From NCBI RefSeq assembly GCF_002911665.1, contig NZ_MTBP01000005.1, positions 248,001 to 312,000 of the forward strand: a stretch of 64,000 bases of DNA, given 5' to 3'. Position 1 is the first letter of the stretch. Every line of letters begins with the position of its first letter. A model generated the notes under the pieces. The model made no database searches, was not told the DNA's origin, and saw nothing but the letters and a program-made list of their open reading frames with translations. The position numbers and the translations under genes are program-made. This document shows, in pieces, positions 16,827-24,959 of the stretch. The stretch is from Actinomadura rubteroloni. GTDB taxonomy: Bacteria > Actinomycetota > Actinomycetes > Streptosporangiales > Streptosporangiaceae.

Positions 16827-16920
16827 AAAGCTTTGGGCCGACACGGCCACCCTGACCTGGTCGGGGTCTCCGCCGAACGCGGCGATGTTGCGCTGGACCC
16901 ATTCCAGGGCCGGTCGGACC
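16827..16920 (-). pseudogene. Carboxylesterase (type B) scrap
   Basis: On the minus strand the sequence contains ALEWVQRNIAAFGGDPDQVR, the highly conserved block just before the GESAG nucleophile elbow of type-B carboxylesterases. The frame degenerates directly after it, and no GxSxG follows. A relic of about 30 codons. Confidence 0.5.
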
Positions 16921-16969
16921 CGGGCTCGGGGCGCGCGAGTCGTTGCCCGGGCGCCCCGGAGCACATGAG

Positions 16970-17728
16970 TCAGAGGTTGAACCCGCCGGAGGCCTCGATG
17001 TCCTGAGCGGTGATCCAGCGGGCCTCGTCGGAGAGGAGGAACGCGATGACGGTGCCGAGGTCGTCGGCCTCGCCGACGCGGCCGAGGGCGGTGCGCGCGG
17101 CGATCGGCGCGATCACCTCGGGGTACTTCTCGAAGGCGTCGTCGGCGATACGGGTGCGGGTCGGGCCTGGCGCAACAGAGTTGACGCGGATGCCGCGGGT
17201 GCTGAGTTCCTTGGCGAGGTACTTGGTCAGGACGATGAGGCCGCCTTTCATTGAGGCGTAGGCGGAGTATCCGGCCTCGAGTCCGGAGGGCAGGGCGGAG
17301 TTACTGGAGGTGTTCACGATCGCCCCGCCGTCCTGGATGAGCGGCAGCAGTGTCTGGGTGAGCAGGTACGGGCCCTTGAGAAGGACCCGGTAGAAGCGGT
17401 CGAGCAGTTCCTCAGGGGTGTCCTCGAACATGGACATCTGTCCGAAGCCCGCGTTGTTCACGAGCCCGGTGATGGTCGTGGCGCCCCAGGTCTCAGTGAG
17501 CGTCTGCTCGAGAGATTGGCGGAAGGCGGGAAAGGTCTCGCTCGCGCCGACGTCCAGCGGAAGAGCGACGGCGGTGCCGCCGGCCTCGCGGATGCGGGCG
17601 ACGGTCTCCTCAGCGCCATCCTTGTTGCTGTTGTAGATCGCGATGACGCCCGAGCCGAGCTCGGCCGCGCGGATCGCGGCGGCCTGGCCGATGCCGGAGC
17701 TGGCTCCGACGACGACGGTGATCGACAT
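16970..17728 (-). CDS. SDR-family oxidoreductase
   Basis: 252 residues. VVVGASSGIGQAAAIRAAEL near the N-terminus, LVNNAGFGQMSMF at ~90, active-site Ser in VNTSSNSALPS, and YSAYASMKGG with Tyr and Lys in place; the ending ITAQDIEASGGFNL is FabG-like. It diverges from the AraC-family gene at 17912, which likely controls it. A leftward esterase relic follows its stop. Cytosolic NAD(P)H-dependent reductase, substrate unknown. Confidence 0.86.
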   Translation of the reverse strand: MSITVVVGASSGIGQAAAIRAAELGSGVIAIYNSNKDGAEETVARIREAGGTAVALPLDVGASETFPAFRQSLEQTLTETWGATTITGLVNNAGFGQMSMFEDTPEELLDRFYRVLLKGPYLLTQTLLPLIQDGGAIVNTSSNSALPSGLEAGYSAYASMKGGLIVLTKYLAKELSTRGIRVNSVAPGPTRTRIADDAFEKYPEVIAPIAARTALGRVGEADDLGTVIAFLLSDEARWITAQDIEASGGFNL

Positions 17729-17854
17729 GAATGCCTCTGTCTTCCGTTATCGAGTAATGCTCGGACTATGCGAGCGCAGGCAGAGCTGCGCAACGAGCAT
17801 CCCGACCATTCCAAGGCATCCGATCGACGAGGCGTGACCCCGATCCTCGCCAGG

Positions 17855-17895
17855 CATTGCCTGATACTGCTCAAATCTTCGAGTTTTGGGCAATG
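17855..17895. promoter_or_regulatory. Inverted repeat CATTGCC / GGCAATG ahead of AraC gene
   Basis: CATTGCC (17855-17861) and GGCAATG (17889-17895) form a 7-bp perfect inverted repeat with a 27-bp AT-richer centre, ending 16 bases before the AraC start and 127 bases from the divergent SDR start. It may be an AraC-type operator or a promoter-overlapping site. Confidence 0.35.
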
Positions 17896-17911
17896 AGCTG
17901 TGTGACGATGC

Positions 17912-18814
17912 TTGACTGTCTTCGTGGACTTCGAGGAGCTGCGCACACTGATCGCACAGCACGCGGAACCGGGGACGAGCGAGCCCATGGACGGCGTGTT
18001 CCTCTCGTCCGAGACACAGCCGGGAGCGCCGCAGCTGTCGACGACGGGGATCGGCTTCGCGCTCATCGTGCAGGGCGCGAAGCAGCTCACCCTCGGAGCC
18101 CAGACCCTGGCCTACGGGCCGGGCGAATACCTCGTCACCTCCGTGAACCTCCCGGTCGTCGGACGCTTCACCGAAGCCAGCAAGCAGGAGCCCGCGCTGG
18201 GGTTCGGCATGACCCTGAACCCCGTCGACATCGCAGAGCTCCTTCTGACGGCCGGATCGCTGCGCCACGCAGAAAGTGGACTGCGACAGACGGCGCCGTC
18301 CGCGCTGCTCGTCGGCCGCGCCGGCGCCGAACTGATCGACGCCATCGCACGGCTCCTGCGCCTCCTCGACCGAGCTGCCGATCTGAGGGTCCTCGGCCCG
18401 ATGGCGCGCCGCGAAATCCTCTGGTTGCTCCTGACCGGACCGCAGGGCGAAACCATCCGCCACCTCGGACTCGCCGACAGCAAGCTCGCCCCTATCAGCA
18501 AAGCCGTCACATGGATTCGCGAGAACGCCACGGCGCCCCTGCGCGTCGATGAGCTCGCCGCACGGGTGGGGCTGAGCACGTCCGCCTTCCACCGCACGTT
18601 CCACGCCGTGACCGGCTCCAGCCCGCTCCAGTTCCAAAAGCAGCTGAGACTCCATACCGCCCGACAACTTCTCGTGACAGGGAACAGCAGCGTCAGCCAG
18701 GTCGCCGTCGACGTCGGCTACGAGAGCGCCACTCAGTTCAACCGCGAATACCGGCGCCTGTTCGGCAACCCGCCTGGTCGCGACCGTCTCGCAGTGCTGC
18801 GTGCGCCAGGCTGA
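17912..18814 (+). CDS. AraC-family transcriptional regulator
   Basis: 300 residues. The N-terminal half (~25-180) is the AraC_N-type cupin-like domain (QLSTTGIGFALIVQGAKQLT, GEYLVTSVNLPVVG). The C-terminal half carries two HTH motifs: LAARVGLSTSAFHRTFHAVT and QVAVDVGYESATQFNREYRR. The start is uncertain: TTG 17912 gives the full N-terminus but lacks a clear ribosome site; an in-frame GTG at 17924 is an alternative. Divergent from the SDR at 16970, its probable target. Confidence 0.84.
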   Translation: MTVFVDFEELRTLIAQHAEPGTSEPMDGVFLSSETQPGAPQLSTTGIGFALIVQGAKQLTLGAQTLAYGPGEYLVTSVNLPVVGRFTEASKQEPALGFGMTLNPVDIAELLLTAGSLRHAESGLRQTAPSALLVGRAGAELIDAIARLLRLLDRAADLRVLGPMARREILWLLLTGPQGETIRHLGLADSKLAPISKAVTWIRENATAPLRVDELAARVGLSTSAFHRTFHAVTGSSPLQFQKQLRLHTARQLLVTGNSSVSQVAVDVGYESATQFNREYRRLFGNPPGRDRLAVLRAPG

Positions 18815-18879
18815 GCGCCACTGGCGACTTCGGTAAAAGAGGGCAACGCAGAGAAACCGCCCCGCCCTGTGCAGGAACG

Positions 18880-18946
18880 CATCGGGACGAGAAGTCGCGC
18901 CAGCATCAAACCTGGCGAACGGCTAGCGCGACTTCTCGTCCCGATG
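18880..18946. terminator. 21-bp perfect inverted repeat between convergent genes
   Basis: Bases 18880-18900 (starting CATCGGGACG) are exactly complementary to 18926-18946, with a 25-base loop. The element lies between the ends of the convergent AraC (18814) and dienelactone hydrolase (18965) genes and would fold as a very stable hairpin in either transcript, so a bidirectional terminator is the likely role. There is no T-tract, which is common in actinomycetes. Confidence 0.65.
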
Positions 18947-18964
18947 TAAGTCGGCCCCCAAGCC

Positions 18965-19699
18965 TCAGCTATTGGCCAGGGCGCGGTTGAGGAGGGGGAG
19001 CAGGCGGTCCCAGTGGCGTTGAAGCCCGGAAGGGCTGAAGGCATCGGTGTCGGACATGGTGAATCCGTGGACGGTGCCCGGGTAGATCTCGGAGGTGTAG
19101 TCGACACCTGCGGCATCCAGGGCCTGGTTGAGTTCGCCGAGGGCCTCGGGCGCGATGTCGGTCTCTGCGTGGCCGAAGTGGATCTGGGCGGTGAGCTTGG
19201 AGAGGTTGTCGGGCCCGACAGCGCCCACGGGGCCGTGGAATCCGGCGACGGCGGCCACCTGCCCGGGATGGGCTGCGGCGGTGCGCACCGCCAGGAGGCC
19301 GCCTATGCAATAGCCGGTCACTGCGACCGGCCCGGCACTGACCTCGGGCTGGGCGGTGAGGAACCTGAGGTAGGCGTCGGCGTCGCTCAGGACACGTTCG
19401 GTGGTGTGCGCCTCGATCAAAGGCATCACCTGGGCCATGACCGCGGGCCGGGCCTCTTCTCCGATGTATTCGGGAAGTTCGATGACCGGTGCCGGGCCGT
19501 GCCGGTAGAAGAAGTTGGGGACGAGCACGTAGTACCCGTGCCCGGCCAGTTCGCAGGCCATCTCCCGCAGTACGGGACGGATACCGAAGCCGTCCGCGTA
19601 CATCAGCACCCCCGGGTGCCGGCCGCCACCGTCGGGGAAGGCGGCGAAAGCGTCGGCCTGACCGTCTGCGGCGGGAATCCGCAGGGACTTGGTGGACAT
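18965..19699 (-). CDS. Dienelactone hydrolase family protein
   Basis: 244 residues from ATG 19699, preceded by AGGAGAG. The alpha/beta-hydrolase catalytic set of dienelactone hydrolases is visible: nucleophile Cys in VTGYCIGGLLA (~residue 116), Asp in the GHAETDIAPEALG loop, and His in VHGFTMSD. The GVLMYADGFGIRPVLREMA block is typical. Family members hydrolyse dienelactone in chlorocatechol and aromatic-acid degradation, but many homologues are general esterases. No aromatic-pathway genes are adjacent. Confidence 0.86.
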   Translation of the reverse strand: MSTKSLRIPAADGQADAFAAFPDGGGRHPGVLMYADGFGIRPVLREMACELAGHGYYVLVPNFFYRHGPAPVIELPEYIGEEARPAVMAQVMPLIEAHTTERVLSDADAYLRFLTAQPEVSAGPVAVTGYCIGGLLAVRTAAAHPGQVAAVAGFHGPVGAVGPDNLSKLTAQIHFGHAETDIAPEALGELNQALDAAGVDYTSEIYPGTVHGFTMSDTDAFSPSGLQRHWDRLLPLLNRALANS

Positions 19700-19816
19700 G
19701 ATCTCTCCTGTCGTCGTTGATGTGTCGAGCTCGTGATCAACACGACGGAGGCGGAGCCCGCGCGGCAGCGCGAGACCCTTGATCGAAGAGCGGGCCCGCA
19801 CCGGCCCGCGCGGCGC

Positions 19817-20300
19817 TCAGGAGAGCACCGGGTCACCGATCCGTGTGTGGCGCAATGCCGTCCCGGTAGTCATCGCCACACAGCATAAGCCACCGGACGA
19901 AACGGCTGTTCCTGGTTTCCTCAACCGTCTCCGACAGCCGTTCCGTTCTTCGGCCGAGGTGTTCTCACGGGAAGCGTCCGCGTTCCAAGAGGCTGGCAGA
20001 GGCTCGTCGCGCACCGCGCAGACGTAGTGGTCGTCTTTCAAGATGTTGAGCTGGCCGCAGCTCTCGCGGTTCCGGAATACGTAGGGGAAGCGGCCTGGAT
20101 GGTTGAGCCCTCCGACTCTTCGGGGCCGACGTACTGATAGCGGCGGCGTGCGTCGATGCCCAAGGCGACTGCGAACGCTGAGAATGCGGGCGCGACGAAA
20201 GGTCCGCCGCCTCGCCGTGACCGACGACATTCCACACCGTCCGAAATCTTCGCCGTCGTGACCAGGCGCAACCCCATCGCGAGGCCCGGGGGCGAGGGCT
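19817..20300 (-). other. 630-bp gap with a possible decayed minus-strand gene
   Basis: The stretch 19700-20330 has no convincing gene. Two overlapping minus-strand frames carry protein-like blocks, DARRRYQYVGPEESEGSTIQ in one and YVFRNRESCGQLNILKDDHY in the other, meeting near 20100. This could be one small actinobacterial gene broken by a frameshift, or coincidence. No start with a ribosome site was seen. Confidence 0.25.
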
Positions 20301-20330
20301 GACGGTAGGGGGCGTTCGGGGTGCGGTGGG

Positions 20331-21071
20331 TTAGTAGGCGGTTGGTTGGAAGAAGCCGCGGACGTAGGGGTCGTCGAGGGCGGCCAGGGTGGTGAGGTCG
20401 CCGGTTGCGACGATTTTTCCGGTGCGCATGAGGGCGACGTGGTCGGCGATCTTGGTGTCGGCGAGCATCGGGACGTCGTGGGTGATCACCAGGACGGCGG
20501 CTCCGGTGTCGGCGTACCGGCGCAGGGCGGCCCAGACGTTGTAGGCGGTGTCGGCGTCGAGGGAGGCCGTCGGTTCGTCCGCGATGAGGACGCGCGGTCT
20601 CGGCAGGAGGGCGGCGGCCAGTGCGGCGCGCTGGATCTGGCCGCCCGAGTGCTGCTTCGGGTAGAGGTCGGCCATCTCGGTCGGGTAGCGGGTGGCCGCG
20701 CAGGCTCGGGCCACCGTCCATCGTCCGTGACGTTCTTCCAGGACGCGCAACTGTTCACCGACGGTCGCCTCGGGGTCGAAGGCCGTGATGCCCGCCTGGG
20801 GGAGTCGCCCGACGGTGCCGTCGCGGAGGCGTTGCCATTCGCGCTGTCCCTTCACCGGAGCGCCCTCGATGAGCACCTGACCCTTGCTGCGCGCGGACGC
20901 GGGCAGCGAGCCGGTGAGCGCCGCCGCGGCCATGGACTTGCCGCAGCCGGACTCGCCGAGGAGGGCGGTGATCTTCCCGTCCGGCACGACGAGGTCGACG
21001 GCGTCCAGGACCGTGTCCTTCCACCGGCGCGTCGAGACGCGGACGGTCAGCTCACGCAGTTCGGCAGGCAT
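20331..21071 (-). CDS. Oligopeptide/nickel-type ABC transporter ATP-binding protein (orphan)
   Basis: 246 residues from ATG 21071. Walker A is GESGCGKS (~residues 33-40), the ABC signature appears as HSGGQIQRAALA (SGGQ without the leading Leu), Walker B is PRVLIADEPTASLD, and the H-loop is VLVITHDV. The layout matches DppD/OppD/NikD ATPases but lacks their C-terminal oligopeptide-domain extension. No permease, second ATPase or binding protein is nearby, so it must work with components encoded elsewhere or be a remnant of a lost operon. Confidence 0.82.
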   Translation of the reverse strand: MPAELRELTVRVSTRRWKDTVLDAVDLVVPDGKITALLGESGCGKSMAAAALTGSLPASARSKGQVLIEGAPVKGQREWQRLRDGTVGRLPQAGITAFDPEATVGEQLRVLEERHGRWTVARACAATRYPTEMADLYPKQHSGGQIQRAALAAALLPRPRVLIADEPTASLDADTAYNVWAALRRYADTGAAVLVITHDVPMLADTKIADHVALMRTGKIVATGDLTTLAALDDPYVRGFFQPTAY

Positions 21072-21151
21072 CGGGGCGATCCGTTTCTGGAAGGGGACGC
21101 CGTCAGCGTAGGCGATCTGCCGGGTTTGTTGCGCTGCGTAGGATCGGTCGC

Positions 21152-21889
21152 ATGGCGACACGGCTGGTGCAGATCGCGATGGACGCTCGTGACGACGCCG
21201 CGCTCGGACGGTTCTGGGCGGACGCGCTGGGCTGGGAGATCTCCAGCGAGGGGCCCGGCGTGACCAACCTCGAACCCGTGGGCTTCGACTATCCCGATCC
21301 CGCCGCCCTGTGCATCGACATCATCGTCGTCCCGGAAGCGAAGACGGTGAAGAACCGCGTCCACGTCGACCTCGCCACGACCTCCGCGGCCCACCAGGCC
21401 GAGCTGGTCGCCCGCCTGCGGGAGTTCGGCGCGACGCCCGCCGACATCGGACAGGGCGACGTCCCGTGGACCGTCCTCGCCGACCCCGAGGGCAACGAGT
21501 TCTGCGTCCTGGAGCCGCGGCCGCTCTACGAGGACACCGGGCCGATCGCCGCCGTGGTGGTCGACTGCGCGGACCCCCGGGCCGTCGCCCGGTTCTGGGA
21601 CGACGCGATGGACTGGACGCTGCACGAGGCGACCGACGACCTCGCGCGGCTGCGGTCGGCTAAGGGCGTCGGCCCGTACCTCGAATTCGTCCGGACGCCG
21701 GACGCGAAGACCGTGAAGAACCGCGTCCATCTCGACGTCCGGCCCTACCCCGGCGACGATCAGGCGGCGGAGGCGGCGCGGCTGCGGACGTTCGGCGCGA
21801 CCGACGTCGACCTCGGGCAGGGCGACGTCCCGTGGACGGTGCTCGCCGACCCCGAGGGCAACGAGTTCTGCGTGCTCGCTTCGCGCTGA
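21152..21889 (+). CDS. VOC (glyoxalase-like) two-domain protein
   Basis: 245 residues made of two tandem vicinal-oxygen-chelate units (~1-120 and ~125-245). Both contain nearly identical blocks, AKTVKNRVHVDLA / AKTVKNRVHLDVR and GQGDVPWTVLADPEGNEFCV, showing internal duplication. The His and Glu in NRVH and GNEF are the usual metal-ligand positions. Such proteins are glyoxalase-like enzymes or bind antibiotics; no specific role is suggested by context. Divergent from the orphan ABC ATPase with an 80-bp gap. Confidence 0.84.
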   Translation: MATRLVQIAMDARDDAALGRFWADALGWEISSEGPGVTNLEPVGFDYPDPAALCIDIIVVPEAKTVKNRVHVDLATTSAAHQAELVARLREFGATPADIGQGDVPWTVLADPEGNEFCVLEPRPLYEDTGPIAAVVVDCADPRAVARFWDDAMDWTLHEATDDLARLRSAKGVGPYLEFVRTPDAKTVKNRVHLDVRPYPGDDQAAEAARLRTFGATDVDLGQGDVPWTVLADPEGNEFCVLASR

Positions 21890-21953
21890 CGCGAAGCGGC
21901 CACGCTCGGAGCAGTTGCCGTACGCGGGTGACGTGCTCGGGCAGGCTCGTATC

Positions 21954-23369
21954 TCAGGCCTTTTCCCGCGTCCGCACCATGGCCCAGGCGACCAGCGCGC
22001 CGGCCGCGACGGTGAGCGCGAGGCCCGCGATCGTCGCCGCGTCCTGGAACTCGGAGGCCTGCCGCGTGGTCCAGTGCGGCGCGGCGATGGAGCCGGTGAA
22101 CAGGGCCGCGAGGACGGTGCCACTGAGCGCAATTCCGGCGCCGGACGTGACCTCGGACGCGGTGTCGGTGAGCGCCGCGCCGATCGTCGTCCGGTTCTCG
22201 GGCAGGCCGCGCAGCACGTTGACCCCGGCGACGACGCCGACCACGCGCATCCCGGCCGCGACGAGGACGAGCGCGAGCGCGACCCACACGTAGCCGAGCC
22301 GGCCGAGCGTCCCGTAGACGGCGAGCCCGAGCACGACCGCCGCCGCGCTGAGCCACGCCGCCCGGTCGAGCCCGGCCCGCCGGACGAACGGGGACACGAA
22401 CGCGCCGCCCGCGACGAGCACGACGACCTGCGGCAGCATCCCGATCGCGGCGTGCGCGGGCGTCCAGCCCCAGGCGAGCTGCAACTGGAGCGTCACCAGG
22501 TACCCGAGCCCGGCCGTCGCCAGCGCGGCGGCGGCCTTGTAGGCGAGGCCGCCGGAGACCGCCGGACGGGCGACGAGCCGCAGGTCGAGCAGCGGGTGCC
22601 GCGCCGAGCGTTCGCGGACGACGAAGAGCACCGCGCACGCGAGGGCGGCGGCGGTGGCCGTCCACGGCTCCCACGCGCCGGTGCCCTCGTTGACGAAGAG
22701 GGTGGGCGCGACGAGCGTCAGCACGATCGTGGCCGTGCCGAGCAGGGCGCCGGGAACGTCGATGGGGTCGCGGTGCAGATCCTCGGCCCGGTCCGGGGCG
22801 ATGCCCGTCCGGATGCCGGCGATCGCGAGCGCGGCGATCGGCACGTTCACCAGCAGGAGGACCTGCCAGGGCGCGGCGGCGAGGACGAACCCGCCCGTCG
22901 TCGGACCGGCCGCGAGCCCGATCAGGCCGACGGTGGAGATGAGGTTGGTGGCCTTGACGCGCAGGCCGTCGTCGTCGAACAGCCGGAAGGCCAGCGCCAT
23001 CGACCCGGGCGTCGTCATGGCCGCCGCCGCGCCCGTCACCGCGCGGACGGCGATGAGTTGCCCGACGGTCGTGACGAACGCGGTCGCCAGGCTCGCGGTA
23101 CCGAGCAGGACCAGGCCGGCGAGCATCATGCGCCGCCGGCCGAACCGGTCGGCCGCCGCGCCGAGGACGAGCATCAGCCCGCCGAACACGACCCCGTACG
23201 CGCCCGTCACCCATTGCAGGGCGACGGTCGAGGCGTGCAGGTCGCGTCCGATCGTGGGCAGGGCGACGTTGAGGATCGAGTTGTCGAGCATCTCGAACAG
23301 GAACACGGCCGACAGCCCGGTGAGGGCGGGCCAGGCCGCGCGGAGCGACCGGGGTGCGGTGACGGTCAT
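21954..23369 (-). CDS. MFS drug transporter, DHA2-like (14-helix)
   Basis: 471 residues, polytopic. VFLFEMLDNSILNVALPTIG (helix 1 motif) and DRFGRRRMMLAG (loop 2-3) are DHA2 signatures; further hydrophobic segments run to residue ~460 and the tail ends VRTREKA. The start at 23369 is preceded by GGGAGGGTCC. It diverges from a TetR gene with two AGATAG-type palindromes between them; this is the standard layout of a drug-inducible efflux pump and its repressor. Confidence 0.87.
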   Translation of the reverse strand: MTVTAPRSLRAAWPALTGLSAVFLFEMLDNSILNVALPTIGRDLHASTVALQWVTGAYGVVFGGLMLVLGAAADRFGRRRMMLAGLVLLGTASLATAFVTTVGQLIAVRAVTGAAAAMTTPGSMALAFRLFDDDGLRVKATNLISTVGLIGLAAGPTTGGFVLAAAPWQVLLLVNVPIAALAIAGIRTGIAPDRAEDLHRDPIDVPGALLGTATIVLTLVAPTLFVNEGTGAWEPWTATAAALACAVLFVVRERSARHPLLDLRLVARPAVSGGLAYKAAAALATAGLGYLVTLQLQLAWGWTPAHAAIGMLPQVVVLVAGGAFVSPFVRRAGLDRAAWLSAAAVVLGLAVYGTLGRLGYVWVALALVLVAAGMRVVGVVAGVNVLRGLPENRTTIGAALTDTASEVTSGAGIALSGTVLAALFTGSIAAPHWTTRQASEFQDAATIAGLALTVAAGALVAWAMVRTREKA

Positions 23370-23383
23370 GGACCCTCCCTTAG

Positions 23384-23447
23384 GATAGAGACGTCTATCT
23401 AACGACCCTCAGCGTAGGTCGGCGCGTTAAGATAGGCAAATCTATCT
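23384..23447. promoter_or_regulatory. Two TetR operators between MFS pump and TetR gene
   Basis: GATAGA-GACG-TCTATC (23384-23399) and AGATAG-GCAAAT-CTATCT (23430-23447) share the half-site AGATAG/CTATCT. They are AT-rich islands in the 91-bp divergent gap; the second ends just before the regulator's AAGGAGGTG ribosome site (23448-23456). Confidence 0.7.
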
Positions 23448-23460
23448 AAGGAGGTGGCGG

Positions 23461-24024
23461 ATGGCCGAGCGGCGGCGCGGCGCGGCACTGGAGAAGGCGC
23501 TCCTGGACGCGGCGTGGGACGAGCTGGCCGAGCGCGGCTACGCCGGGTTCACGATGGACGCCGTCGTGCGGCGCGCGGGCACGAGCCCGCCCGTCCTGTA
23601 CCGCCGCTGGCCGGACCGGGCGGCGCTCGTCCGGGCGGCCGTCGTCCACGCCCTGAGAGAACAACGCCTGGACGTCCCCGACACCGGCAGCCTGCGCGAG
23701 GACGTCCTGACCCTCATGCGGGAGATCAACGCGACGCGCGTCCCGTTCATCACCGCCATGAGCGTGCACCTGGCCGGCTACTACCAGGAGACCGGCGACG
23801 CGCCCCTGCCCGACCCCCTGGCGACAGGCCGCAACGAAGCCCTCGACGTCCTGTTCGGCCGCGCCGCCGAGCGCGGCGAGATCGCCCCCGGCCGCCTCAC
23901 CGACCGCGTCCGGTCCCTGCCGTTCGACCTGCTGCGCCACGAGATCCTGACGACGTTCGCGCCCGTCCCCGACCACGTCCTGGAGGAGATCGTGGACACG
24001 GTGTTCCTCCCGCTCGTGCGCTGA
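23461..24024 (+). CDS. TetR-family transcriptional regulator
   Basis: 187 residues with a near-perfect AAGGAGGTG site ahead of the ATG. HTH about residues 10-55 (LLDAAWDELAERGYAGFTMD, VVRRAGTSPPVLYRRWPDRA), then a TetR_C-type helical domain. Divergent from the DHA2 pump, with two palindromes between. Ends one base before the convergent GbsR-like gene. Confidence 0.87.
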   Translation: MAERRRGAALEKALLDAAWDELAERGYAGFTMDAVVRRAGTSPPVLYRRWPDRAALVRAAVVHALREQRLDVPDTGSLREDVLTLMREINATRVPFITAMSVHLAGYYQETGDAPLPDPLATGRNEALDVLFGRAAERGEIAPGRLTDRVRSLPFDLLRHEILTTFAPVPDHVLEEIVDTVFLPLVR

Positions 24025-24025
24025 C

Positions 24026-24736
24026 CTATTCCCGCGTGTGGAGGACGTCGCGGGCCTGTTCGGCGGCGCGGGTGATGCTCTCGCTGATGAAGTCCAGGAA
24101 GCGGGCGACGTTCTCCAGCCGCGCGGCGGCCGGGGTGCCGGGGCCGAGGACGCCGACGCCCTGGCGTGCCGCCGCGACGAACCGCGCGTTGTCGCGGGCG
24201 CTGCGGATCATCGACTGGTACCAGAGGTCGTCGTCCACGACGTAGCGCTCGCGGCGGCGGTCGTCGCGTTCGCGGCGGACGAGTTCCATGCCCTCCAGGT
24301 ACGTGATCGCCTTGGACACCGACGCCGGGCTGACCTGGAGGCGCCGGACGAGTTCGGACGCGGTGAGGCTGCCCGCGTCGGTGGTGTAGAGGCAGGCCAG
24401 CACGCGCGCCATCATCTTCGGCAGGCCGCTCCGCATGAGGACGCCGGCGAGGTCCTCTTCGTAGGCGCGGACGGCCTGGGCGTCGCGTCCGTCCGTCCGG
24501 GCGGCGTCCGGTCCCGGCGCGGGCGCGGTGGGACCGCCGCGCTTGCCGCGCCGCTGGGCGGCGTGGTGCGCCAGGTCGGCGCGGTAGCCGGCGGGGCCGC
24601 CGTTCCGCATGACCTCGCGCGTGATCGTCGAGGTCGGACGGTCCAGGCGGCGGGCGATCTCCGCGTAGGCGAGCCCGTCGGCCAGCCCCAGCGCGATCTG
24701 CTGGCGGTCCTTCTGTGTGAGCCTGCCTCCGGGCAC
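24026..24736 (-). CDS. GbsR/MarR-type regulator with N-terminal IS30-like HTH
   Basis: 236 residues in two DNA-binding parts. Residues ~1-62 (LTQKDRQQIALGLADGLAYA, EIARRLDRPTSTITREVMRN) look like the HTH_38 domain found at the start of IS30-type transposases. Residues ~95-175 form a MarR/GbsR winged helix (LTASELVRRLQVSPASVSKA, ITYLEGMELVRRERDDRRRE). It diverges from the DUF4097/ABC exporter operon; the 223-bp gap holds several GCAAC/GTTGC palindromes. Probable repressor of the exporter. Confidence 0.82.
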   Translation of the reverse strand: MPGGRLTQKDRQQIALGLADGLAYAEIARRLDRPTSTITREVMRNGGPAGYRADLAHHAAQRRGKRGGPTAPAPGPDAARTDGRDAQAVRAYEEDLAGVLMRSGLPKMMARVLACLYTTDAGSLTASELVRRLQVSPASVSKAITYLEGMELVRRERDDRRRERYVVDDDLWYQSMIRSARDNARFVAAARQGVGVLGPGTPAAARLENVARFLDFISESITRAAEQARDVLHTRE

Positions 24737-24790
24737 CGCGTCCTCCTTCGTCTCGGTGACACGCCACGATAGCGTTCACCACTGGTCAAT

Positions 24791-24913
24791 GCAACGAATC
24801 CGGGGCGCGCTTGTTGCGTTACCCGCCAGAACGTTGCAACGAAATACTGCGTCTGAAGTGCAGATACACGACTTCGATGCAACATCGATGTTGCCAGAAT
24901 TGAGAACGCAACG
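24791..24913. promoter_or_regulatory. Cluster of GCAAC/GTTGC palindromes
   Basis: The gap between the GbsR-like gene and the exporter operon contains GCAACATCGATGTTGC (24879-24894, a perfect 16-bp palindrome), CGTTGCAACG (24832-24841, perfect), and single GCAACG or GTTGCG sites near 24791, 24813 and 24908. The repeated half-site suggests cooperative binding by the divergently encoded regulator. Confidence 0.6.
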
Positions 24914-24959
24914 TAGCTTTTCCACTGTCGGAAACAAGCGGCCCGCAAGGAGAAGCACG

